64,000 nt of DNA from Sclerodactyla briareus (lineage: Eukaryota; Echinodermata; Holothuroidea; Dendrochirotida; Sclerodactylidae), in NCBI GenBank assembly GCA_026419785.1, contig JAODTK010005409.1, positions 1 to 64,000 on the forward strand, in the 5' to 3' direction. The notes below the pieces were generated by a model, which saw only the letters and a program-made list of their open reading frames with translations, was not told the DNA's origin and did no database searches. Positions 54,960 to 64,000 of the stretch are shown here, piece by piece. Every line of letters begins with the position of its first letter. The stretch's first letter is position 1. A program made the position numbers and the translations under genes.

Positions 54960-56190
54960 GGTAATGATAAGGGGCGGCGATCTGTGTTGAATATTGGGCT
55001 GGACATATGAGGGGTAACACCATCTAAGCGGAGCGGAACCATGGGTTGGCGCGTAGCGGAGAAGGAAAATTTTTAGTTTTTACAGACCCCTCAGATTGCA
55101 GAAACCGGCACTTCTGGGGCCATAAGGCAGTGGCGTACAAATCCCTAAAATCGTCATAAATTCTCGAATTTTTTATTTCAAGAAACATTCTTGAGGAACT
55201 GATCAAGTGTATTCGTACAATTGGGCCACCGTCGGTTGCTGAGCGGAGGCGTACAAGTTTTTTTGTTTTACAGATGCACCCCCCCAGATGAAGGACGGCA
55301 TTTCCGCGACCGTAGGCAGGTAAGAGTAAGCAAACGTCCTAAAATGGCAAAAATTTCAGAATTCAATTGCTGGAGGACGTTCTAGAAGGAACTGAGCGAT
55401 GTGTATTCTTACAATTCGGGGCCAGCCACCCAATATCAGTGGACGCGTAGGGCACAAGGGAATTTCGTTTTACGACCCCTCAGATTGCAGGATACGGCAA
55501 TTCCCAGGAACGAGACATGAAGGCATGGTAGTTGAGCAACGTCTCTTAAAATTGGCAAATTTCAGAAATTCGTATTTTAAGAAACGTTATTGAAGGAACC
55601 TAATGGTGTTTTTCCTTACAAGTTGGGCCAGGATCAGTGGTCTCGTATCGTACAAGAACAATTTTGCGCCTTACGAAACCCCAGATTGCCGAAACGGTAC
55701 TTCCCCATTCTTTAGCAGTGAGCAACGTCTCTTAAAATTGGCAATACAATAATTTTCAGAAATTTGTATTTCAAGAAACGTTCCTGAAGGAACTATTGGT
55801 GTTTATTCTTTACAATTTGGGCCAGCATCAGTGGTCTCGTTACAGGTACAAGGACATTTTGAGCTTACGAATCCCCTGATGGCCGGAGGAAACGGTACTT
55901 CCCAGGTCTTATGGCAGTAAGCAACATCCACAAAAATTGACAATAAATTTCTGAAAGGTATATCTCAAGAAAACCACTCTGAAGGAAAAACTGATATCGT
56001 TTATTTCATTACAATTCGCGCCACTATCAGTTGACGCCTAACGTTAAAGAAAGTAGTCTTACAGACTCCCCTCCCCCCCCCCCCCCCCCCCCCCCCAGAG
56101 TGCAGAGAGCGGCACTTCCCCGCCTTATGGCAGTATTGCCAATCATGAAATGACAGTAAATTTCTCGAAAACTGATTCGATGTTAATCCT
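54960..56190 (+). repeat. Repeat family R3, tandem array of ~200-bp units, about 6 copies
   Basis: Each unit runs GGCGCGTAGCG..., a TTTTTACAGACCCCTCAGATTGCAG-AAACGGCACTTC block, ATGGCAGTGAGCAACGTCTC, AAAATTGGCAAATTTCAGAAATT, GTATTTCAAGAAACGTTC-TGAAGGAACTG, GTGTTTATTCTTACAATTTGGGCC, AGCATCAGTGG. Units start near 55030, 55235, 55435, 55635, 55830 and 56035; the last contains a C run of 24 at 56073-56096. Diverged units lie at 52500 (+) and 61890 (minus). 60-aa-class frames in it are not genes. Confidence 0.85.
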
Positions 56191-56399
56191 TAACTTTCTC
56201 CTTCCTACCATAGCCATAACTTAGAGATATTCCATCGAGGACCCTCAATGGGGTTGGAGGCTGCGCAGATTGAAAATTTGCTGAACATCACGGCATGGAA
56301 AAAGTGCATTTTTCGGGGGGCATTTGATTGAAAGGAAATCGAGCCAGTCAGCAGACAATTGGTCATTTTTATTATTGGATAGAAGGTCCAGAGGAATCT

Positions 56400-56850
56400 A
56401 TTGCAGTCATGGACAGTGTGTGTGTGTGTGTGTCGTGGCGTGACGTGGTGTGCGGACCTCCTGTTTGTCGTGTGTGGTGTATGTATGTGTGTATGTAAAC
56501 GCTGGATGGTGAAAAACGATGAACTCGACCCCACCTGGATGGGAATGACAGCCGCATACTTGTTATGGGTGTTCCGCACCATGGAGAGGTAAATGGAACC
56601 CTATTAGTTACTTGAGGGCCAGGTCAAGAAGTTCACTAATCTGATGAGGTCACAGAGGTCAGAGTCTGGAAACCTCGAAATTTAGTGTGTAAAAGACATT
56701 CCTTATCAAGAGTATAGGGGCCCTATTGGTTGGTTGGGGAATATGTGAAATTGTCGGGCACGTTTTATAGAAAGTCCATAATGAGGGTGGTACAACTCCC
56801 ATTTGTCCTTGTGTCTGCTTATAGGTGTCAGAAAGAGTCAAGAATCACTA
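56400..56850 (-). repeat. GT microsatellite and minus-strand R2 copy
   Basis: A (GT)n/(GTAT)n run at 56415-56500 is followed by a sequence like that at 5540-5760. From 56600, AGGTCAAG..., GATGAGGTCACAGAGGTCAGAG and TTATCAAGAGTATAGGGGCCCTATTGG are R2 phrases in reverse. AGGTCA at 56647-56652 and 56656-56661 has a 3-base spacer. Confidence 0.55.
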
Positions 56851-57649
56851 AGCCTATGGTTTTCTGGGTTCGAACGTATTAACAGCACGAAAATGTCTGT
56901 TGCACTTGATATACATGAGTTGGATTAACATATGAGTATATCTAATAGATATATCATATATGCTGAAAACGTGTGCACGATGTTCAACCTGGCAGGAGCC
57001 GTCTCCCCTTTTTTTTTTTTGTTTTTTTGGTACTTACCACCAATCTCCGTCCTTTCAAGGTTCTAACGGCTATAGGGCGCCATCTGGGTTCTGGGACATG
57101 CTAACAGATTGGAAATATTCTTTGCGTGTTAGCAATAACGGAAAATATAGGAATCACCATTTTATTTGAAAACTCAACATCACTACCTTTTTCGACTGAT
57201 CAGCGCCTTTCCTTAATTTCACCATGTCTGGCAGCCATGTTGGACGCATTTGAGAGAAAAAATATCGGACTTTCCCAATCCTGCATGAGCCGCAGCATCT
57301 TTTTCTGAAAACTAGACAACCTTTGGCCACTCAAAATGGAGAAAACAGATCTTAACATTTCGCAGATTGGGATTGGTGAAAAGTTCGTCTAATTTGGGTT
57401 ACTATGTTCACGAATGGCTGATTTATACCTCTCTCCCAGGGAATGGGGACCCCACTTCTAAACCTGTGATTTACCATCCTCTGATCCACGGAAATCTGTT
57501 GCAGGTCCAGCACTTCGATCACCATTGTTGGCTATCCCTAACTGAAATGCCATATATGACTGGATTTATTCCAGTTGAAATTAAGTTTTTTTTTTTGTTT
57601 ATATGCGTCACTAAGGCTTATAAACCCTATATGATATGACAGGGGACTA

Positions 57650-57842
57650 TCCAGATATGGGTATACAATTTCATATGGCTATGTTAAGCCCCATATAAAA
57701 TTCGATATTATAGCGGTACCCATATCTGATATACCAGTATTATATGGCTATGTAAAGCCCTGTATAACTTGATATAGCGGGTACCCAATATGATATAGAC
57801 AGTTTTATATGGCTATAAAAAACCCACTATACTGCTATAGGT
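57650..57842. repeat. Tandem repeat, ~65-75-bp unit, 3 copies
   Basis: TTATATGGCTATGTAAAGCCC-TATA followed by TGATATAGCGGGTACCCA occurs three times with variation (57675, 57735 and 57805 regions). AT-rich, with partial inverted symmetry. Confidence 0.75.
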
Positions 57843-58962
57843 GCCTCGAAATTTTCTCTTCTTTGTGGAGGACTGGACAACATACGGGATTTATCAAATA
57901 GTATGTCACTGCTCTCAAGGATCAGATATTCACATGGACCTAGGTATTCATCCTGTTTTGAATTGTTTACCAGTATCTTTGTAATGCAACATTCTACAAT
58001 CGAATTTTTCTCTCTCAATTTGAACTGATCGACATTTGTCAGCCATGGGTTCCACGCGACCCGATTACCTGGATCTGATATATTATGCGTTTTCCTCGGC
58101 TCTCTCATCGAACAAGTTATTTGATTTATTGTTCATCCACTTCAGTCAAGAATATATGGCAGTCAGGAGGCTGTGGTTGTGGGTTGTAACTGGTGACCGT
58201 GACTGTGACTGCTCTAGGTTAAAACTGTTATAATTTTTATGTATTCAGGTTCTGGTCTGAGAATATCAATTTATGTTAGGCCTAGTCTTCCAAGAAGGCC
58301 CGTGGGAAATGTCCTTAGTTCAGAAGGGGCCATTATTGAAACCCCACACCTTTTTACTTTGACAATGACTCAACTTTTTTTTAAACGTACAATCTGAAGG
58401 CTCTTAAGAATTCTATATATTCCCTAGAACTGTCCCAATGGTAATTGATTGCTTTTCTTGTCAGAATGGTTCAACTACTGGCATAGTTATCTCTCAACTG
58501 ATCTCGAAACCTAAAGTTAGCCCTGGTATATAACAGTAACGGACTGAGAGTGAAATCTAATTGCTGTTTAGTATTATGACGTTCGTTACAAAAATATGAA
58601 ATATGAGGAATCTGAGTAAATCTGAGTGAATCTGACTGGAATTTTTTGACTCTATGAATGTTAAGTAACAAATCCTCACCACATGTAACCACACTCGGCA
58701 TGGGGTACAAAGCAGCGTACGCACGCACGGGGTTCAGAAGAACCCTCCCCCCCCCCACACGGGGGAAATCAAGTGATCAATACATTTCAACACGCAAAAT
58801 GAGATTTGTAGTTGGTAGTAGAGGTGTGCGGCGATTATTTAGGCAAATATTGAAGCAACATGTGTCATGGGGGCATTAATTGTAACGTATTTGTCAATAG
58901 GGTGGTTGAGAACATATGTGAGGGCGCACTTCCCTCGGGTTCGGGTTCCGACATCATACTCC

Positions 58963-59036
58963 CCACCCCCCCCACCCCCCCCACCCCCCCCCCCCCCCCC
59001 CCCCCCCCCACACCACCCCCCCCCCACCCCCCTCTC
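58963..59036. repeat. C-rich low-complexity tract
   Basis: CCCCACC-type repeats including a run of more than 20 C. Open frames through it on all sides are poly-Pro or poly-Gly artefacts. Confidence 0.9.
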
Positions 59037-61003
59037 GGTGTTACACTCGTCGACCAGCATTCGCCAGATTACTCTTTTAAGTTCGTACCTCCACACTCTA
59101 TTAAATGAAATATTACTCAATTTTATGAGACTGTCGATGTAATCAATATTAGAGTCAAAAATGAACATGATAGATTAATTGTTTGCTACGGAATCCCAAA
59201 TGGAATTTGAATCACCTAATTGATCAGTTAATGCTCTTTTTAAAGCATGTGGATATAATTCCTCCGAGTAGTTGCTCTGTATCTTTGAGTTTCAACAAGC
59301 AGTTACGTTGTGCCAATTTCGTTTCATCCTATGATGGTTTTACCAGAAATTACTCTACTGCTAGGTTCACTGAGTTTGAAGTACCCTTATAGATCCACGG
59401 CTGCTCAAGTGGTAGAGTTGAAGAGAAAAAAAATCAGCCATGACTGAAGTGTCGGAATATAACTCCTCGGTCTTGTATCAGGTCCGTCTAAATGTTCAAA
59501 GAGACACAGACAGAAAGGCAATAAACATGGTAACTTATTTAATATGTCCCTGAATCTACTGAATACTGCGTTAATTTGATGATCACATTACAGACATATT
59601 CTACCTTAAATCACTTCAACTTCACTGTATCTTTACCTGAACATAGTTAATAAAAAATACTCTACACTCTCATATCCGAATCCACAAATGGGCAGTGTTT
59701 TAAATTCAATGTCCACAGTATTCAGATATGGGACGACCATATTAATACGTAATAAATCTGAATATTCATGATCTGCTTATGGAATTACGGTCAATTTTAC
59801 TCTCATATATTATATCTCTCATTGCTAGATTTGGCACAGAATTGCTGACAGGAGAAGTCATTTAAGGGGCATATACTCCTCTGTGATTATTGCTGGTTAT
59901 CTATTATGATTGGGATATAGCCTAATTGGCCTACGTCATCAATAATAACTGCTCTGGCCGCAAACAATCGTTCGCGCGGATTCAGAGCATGAAATACTGC
60001 GTTAATTAATTAAGACTTATAAAATTTGCTGCTAACCCTACATCGGAACGGAAAACCTCATTGACGGAATATAGGAATATCCTCAACAAAACAATGAGCT
60101 TGATTTGAAGTCTATGGGTTCAGGAGGGCCAAGTGAAGCTCTCAAAAAACCCAGGCCGTAAAATGACTGTTGGGATGAGCACCTCGATACTCACCCCTTC
60201 TTTTCTCTCGACTAGTGCTCAGATGATATCGAGTATCGAGGCAGGGGTGTAACCAATCTCATCCTGCTCGCGTACCGTTTATTTTACGTCCCATCCGGAA
60301 GGGTGACCAGTGAACTCGAGGACACCGACCTGAGGAGCGGAAGTTCAGTTCAATGTGACTGCTGATGTCGATCGACTTATTACAAATACCCTCGGACGAC
60401 CCCAGTGGATTTTGTTTGTGCTCACTCACTCCAGCACAGACTTACTACGAGTCTGAAAATTGCCATCTTATCCCACGGCGGCCCCGGCGCCCCTCCCCAA
60501 TATTTTGGATGGGGGACGCAATGCATTCCCCCCCCCCCCCATATTGAGACCGACTGATATTTCGCTGACACTGTATCCGACATATCCAGCAGCAACCGTG
60601 TTTTAATAAATGCTGATTACCTAATGATTAAGTTAAATGAATTCTGCTGTAACGGTTCCATTTTCGAAATTCAAGGTATTTTCGGGTATTTCGGGTAGTT
60701 CATGTATCGGTAGTGTTAAGACACATGATTGCCTGTGTGCAGATCCATATGCTGTCCTGCCAAAAATGGCCTGAAACTCACACTTTGGGATGTTCTTATA
60801 TAATTATCAATGAAAGAAGGGTTCTCCTTCAATCCTATCAGTTTGCATAAGACTGGCTTTATCAGCTTGGTGTGTCGCTCCTTCATTGGACGTTGTCGAT
60901 TTCCTGGTGGGGGGACCAGTTAGTTGATACACAAAACTAAACTAACATACAAATGGCTATTGAGGGAGGGGGGGTTGAGGCGACGGGGGTAGGTCTACCA
61001 CCT
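59037..61003. other. Stretch without a recognised gene
   Basis: 59183-59392 is open (69 codons) without motif. 60270-60345 (CCCATCCGGAAGGGTGACCAGTG...CTCGAGGACACCGACC) resembles a block found in tRNA-related interspersed repeats of marine animals. A C run of 14 is at 60527-60540. Confidence 0.35.
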
Positions 61004-61548
61004 GGCGGGATCTGTGATTTTTATATATATATTTATGGTGCGATCACTTGTTAAAAGTTTGGTGCACGGTGCACATACTATCACTATGACTGTATAGGGC
61101 ACACGGTGCGGCATCGAAAATGCAGCCAGGGAACGCCACAAATGCGTTGTCAAAAAGACATGATTCAAGTGAAGAAAAGGCTGTCCAAAAGTGAAGTCCA
61201 AATTATGCCTGAATGTTTGATGAATATGCCCAAAAGTGTAAACTTTGTTGTCTTTGGCGGGACCTGTGATTTTTTTTCGGCAAATAGGGGTCTATTGCAA
61301 ATTTAAAATAGAGTATTCGGCAATCAATTTATGGGTGCGACCATTTGTTGAAAGTTGGGTGCGAGCACGGTGCACATACTGAGGGGGCAGGTACACGGTG
61401 CGCGTGGAAACCTCATAAATAGCCATCGAATTCGGCCATGGAGCCACAATTATCGTGCAAAACAGGATTCAAAATTCAGGTGAAGATAAGTTTATAGCCA
61501 AAGATTGCCTGACCGATGGAATGTCCAAAAGTGTAGAAACTTCGAGCG
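61004..61548 (+). repeat. Diverged tandem duplication, ~252-bp spacing
   Basis: GGCGGGATCTGTGATTTTT at 61004 and GGCGGGACCTGTGATTTTTT at 61256 each start a unit, followed by TATGGTGCGA.CA.TTGTT.AAAGTT, CACGGTGCACATACT, CACGGTGCG, a short CAGCCA.GGA block, CAAGTGAAGA or CAGGTGAAGA, and CCAAAAGTGTA.A.ACTT. Confidence 0.75.
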
Positions 61549-61889
61549 CAGTCGCGGTTTTATTCTGTATTATACTCATTTAGACACAAGTCTGGCCCCA
61601 AACAGAAATGTCCCTCCCATGCGCCTGTGGTCCGCAGAGAAGATAAAAATGGGGCCGTTAATCTTTGAGTAAAAAACTAAGGCCTATTTAAGTGATAGGT
61701 CAGAGAGGGGTCAGTGCAATGGTCGATCGTTGGACGTTGGTCAAACTGGATCCTGCAAAATCGCTTCGCGCGAACGTAGTTGTTGTTGCCATTGCCCGTT
61801 TTCATTGCTCCTTTCATGACCGTAGCCTCACTTGCATCGTATTTTAAAATATCAGAGCACCAAACTCAAAAAACCTTGAAATTGATCCC

Positions 61890-62120
61890 TAAGGCGATAA
61901 GGATTGGAGAACCCTTCCTCTGAAATAAAAATTTGATATCAATTTCAAGGAGGCTTGCTTGCTCCCATAAGGCTCGGGAAGTTTCGTTTCCTGCAATCTA
62001 GGGGGTCTGTCAAACGAAAAAAATTCTTGTACAACCTGAGGTGGCGCTCCGCTTAGAAAATATTCGCATTGTCCCCCCCCCCCCCCCTTAGCCGCCAACA
62101 CAAATCGCCGCCCTTGGTCC
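61890..62120 (-). repeat. Repeat family R3, inverted unit
   Basis: Read in reverse it gives GGCGGCGATTTGTGTTGGCGGC, a G run, CTAAGCGGAGCGCCACC, TTTTTTTCGTTTGACAGACCCC-CTAGATTGCAGGAAACG, AACTTCCCGAGCCTTATGGGAGC, the same order as the R3 units at 52500 and 54960. Minus-strand open frames here are by-products. Confidence 0.65.
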
Positions 62121-62614
62121 CAGCTCCAAAGAGCTAGATATTCAGTGAGGCTTTGTTCCGATAATTTTGACGGGGATCGTCGGTCGGCCCGTCCCCAGCT
62201 GCAATACCTGAAGTAACCGCGGAGCTACGGGGGCGTCCCGGTGAGCGTCCCCAACTAACTGGATCACCTACCGGACACAGTGGATAGGTATCAAGTACAT
62301 GATCAAGTATAGGCAAACAGGCCTCGCCACAACCTGTAACGACTGGTCGACTAAGATAAGAGTAACATAAATTCATGTGATATTTTCTCCAGCCCATGCC
62401 CACACCGGACAGCTAATGGAGATGTTATTGAAGAGAAACGAGTACAAGTAAGACCGTCCTGAACGATGAAAACCGTACACTGAAGAAAAATTGTTTTTTT
62501 TTTTAGGATCGAGATCCGTACCACGGAGGAACGGCATGTGGAAGATTCCGCAGTGAAAGGTTATCAGGGACAGTTCATGCGCTACATCTGAAACCTTTCA
62601 GTATGATGAGGCAT

Positions 62615-62618
62615 AATC

Positions 62619-62655
<37 letters not shown>
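62615..62655. repeat. (AAT)n microsatellite
   Basis: About 13 AAT/ATA units in tandem, directly before LINE endonuclease fragments. Confidence 0.92.
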
Positions 62656-62656
<1 letters not shown>

Positions 62657-62659
62657 CAA

Positions 62660-62995
62660 AATGATTTATTAACTGGAAATTTTAATATTGACTTGTTGAA
62701 TTTATAGATAGGTTATGTCTTCCCTGGTCCCAGAAATTTCTTCTTAAATCTTCACAGATCAGCTGAACAACTGCCTCTGCAACATGAATAATGGGAACAG
62801 AAGTCTTTTTTCATTACAACTGGAGATTTTAATATTGACATTTTAAAAGTAAATGATATTGAGAAGGTACGAAAAATTCTCAAAAAACGTCTTTTCTCTC
62901 TCTCCTTCCCCTCATTGATTGATAAACCAACCAGACTTGCTAGTTCCACTACCTGTTTGAATTATAAAACGAGTGTCAATGATATTTCGAATTGA
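62660..62995 (+). pseudogene. LINE endonuclease fragment with duplicated GDFNID motif
   Basis: TGDFNIDILKVND (GDFNID at 62822-62839) then PSLIDKPTRLASSTTCL near 62905-62950 are the catalytic GDFN and the P..PTR....S.TLID blocks of LINE endonucleases. A second similar block, TGNFNIDLLN, lies 147 bases upstream at 62672-62701, so either two copies meet here or a segment was duplicated. No ORF is intact. Confidence 0.75.
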
Positions 62996-63344
62996 TAGTT
63001 TTTTTTTTTTTTTTATGGTCGATGTATCTTACTACCCCACTCCCCTTTTTCTTGGTATTCCTAATTACGGAGCAGAAAATCTCACGCAGCTACTAAATAA
63101 AACAACACATACGCAAGAACATTGGTGGGCTTGTAATGAACTCAGTGAAATCGCCTTGAAGAAAGGTTAATCCTGAAGACATGCCTAAACAATTTTCGCT
63201 GACATTCTGACTCGGAAATTCGTTTCAAGTTGTACGGTAGACAAGGTAAATCGCCAAATTAACTGAGACATTTCCCCCCTTGGATTGCACTTGAATTTCA
63301 ACTTCAACGGACATATAAACGTAATTTATGAAAAAAAAAAAGCT

Positions 63345-63530
63345 GATCAACGCTCTTTTTAGTGTAGGATCCCAGACAGTAGAAGCGTATTCGAGTAAGG
63401 GCCTAAAAAGGGACCTGTGGGCCTCAAGATTTGTAGTCCGATTACAAGATTACATGTAACTTTCTCTTTATGAAGCCTAATGTTCTACTGCTGTCGGCCA
63501 GGTGCAGTGTCTTCGATATTGTAATCCGAT
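63345..63530 (-). pseudogene. LINE reverse transcriptase C-terminal fragment
   Basis: On the minus strand ADSSRTLGFIKRKLHV (about 63505-63450) is followed, after frame changes, by a LEYASTVWDP-like block (63400-63367) and KKSVDQL. These are the A..TLGFI.RNL and LVRP.LEYA..VWDP motifs that follow the RT catalytic core in CR1/Jockey-type LINEs. It points toward the endonuclease fragment at 62.8 kb, in opposite orientation. Confidence 0.7.
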
Positions 63531-63784
63531 TCAAGATATAGGAGATACACTGGATGATGTAAGCAACAAATTGACACATAAGCCAAACAGCTGGCTAAGT
63601 ATTATTATATGTTATCTCTTAAAGCCCAATGATCATTTAAATATGACAGCAATTGGTATCTTCCATTCATTACATTAGGCCAGCCAAACCCAGAGCGAAT
63701 TTCAGCCGATTCGAGCATACCGATAAGCTTCAATAAGCTATCGCAGAATTTGCCTTGTGACTTCAACGGGAGAATTTCCATGGG

Positions 63785-63874
63785 AGGGGGGGGGGAAAAA
63801 AGGGGGGGAAAAGAAAACATTTTTTGAAAAAAATTTGGAAGAACAAAAAAGAGAAAATTGAAAGTAGAGGGGAA

Positions 63875-63921
<47 letters not shown>

Positions 63922-63936
63922 AAAGGGGGGGGGGGG
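63785..63936. repeat. G-rich tract with a 46-base G run
   Basis: G runs of about 10 and 7 near 63785-63808, then 46 consecutive G at 63875-63920, AAAA, and 12 G at 63925-63936. This is either a genuine quadruplex-forming tract or a consensus artefact at a read break. The minus-strand frame over it is poly-Pro. Confidence 0.85.
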
Positions 63937-64000
63937 ATCCCCTATAACACGAAGTCAATGTATAACATGTCCCTCATCGAAAATCTTTTCCGCAAACAAC

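Noticed and set aside
58471-58758. Minus-strand 95-codon frame resembling a LINE C-terminus
   Set aside because: Only vague similarity (TRANFRFRDQL); no second motif to support it.
58860-59142. Poly-Pro and poly-Gly open frames
   Set aside because: Translations of a C-rich low-complexity tract.

Overview
The window reads as nuclear DNA of a multicellular animal, most likely a marine invertebrate. The reasons are an intron-split ERLIN (SPFH/prohibitin-like) gene, other exon-like blocks with GT/AG borders and AATAAA signals, a CR1/L2-type LINE, a Ty3/gypsy element, tRNA-headed SINE-like pieces, many tandem repeats and very long G or C homopolymers. The dispersed repeats remind me of echinoderm, hemichordate or amphioxus intergenic DNA, but that is recollection and not a test. 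I see no bacterial gene organisation, CRISPR array, rRNA gene or intact tRNA gene.

Layout. 1-3.2 kb: a decayed LINE with an esterase-type ORF1 and an endonuclease/reverse-transcriptase ORF2. 7.4-13.6 kb: four exons of an ERLIN gene on the + strand, with a ~90-bp minisatellite in one intron. 15.6-28 kb: SINE-like, MITE-like and dispersed repeats, including a repeat family carrying stacked TGACCT hexamers (24.3-26.5 kb), and one minus-strand exon candidate at 26.6 kb. 29.5-31 kb: a minus-strand coiled-coil-type exon and, about 0.5 kb away, a + strand terminal exon with a polyadenylation signal. 31-38 kb: minisatellites and diverged repeats. 38.8-40.7 kb: a ~80-bp satellite interrupted by a small hAT-like insertion. 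41.2-42.1 kb: two adjacent elements with matching inverted ends. 43.4-48.8 kb: a degenerate Ty3/gypsy retrotransposon on the minus strand, lying between a pair of diverged inverted repeats at about 43.0 and 50.1 kb. 50.96-51.28 kb: a clean terminal exon of an unidentified + strand gene. 52-64 kb: a ~200-bp tandem family, other tandem duplications, a purine tract, two LINE fragments and a 46-base G run.

The genes do not form a pathway. ERLIN is the only host gene I can name; the other exons are real-looking but unassigned. Most of the annotated sequence is mobile or repetitive. Frameshifts inside otherwise well-spliced ERLIN exons cluster beside the minisatellite, so some apparent damage may be consensus error rather than decay. 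I found no convincing new multi-gene system. The most unusual sequence-level signals are the repeat-borne TGACCT arrays (DR1/DR3/DR4 spacing), the nested insertions, and the exon-like blocks on opposite strands near 30 kb.
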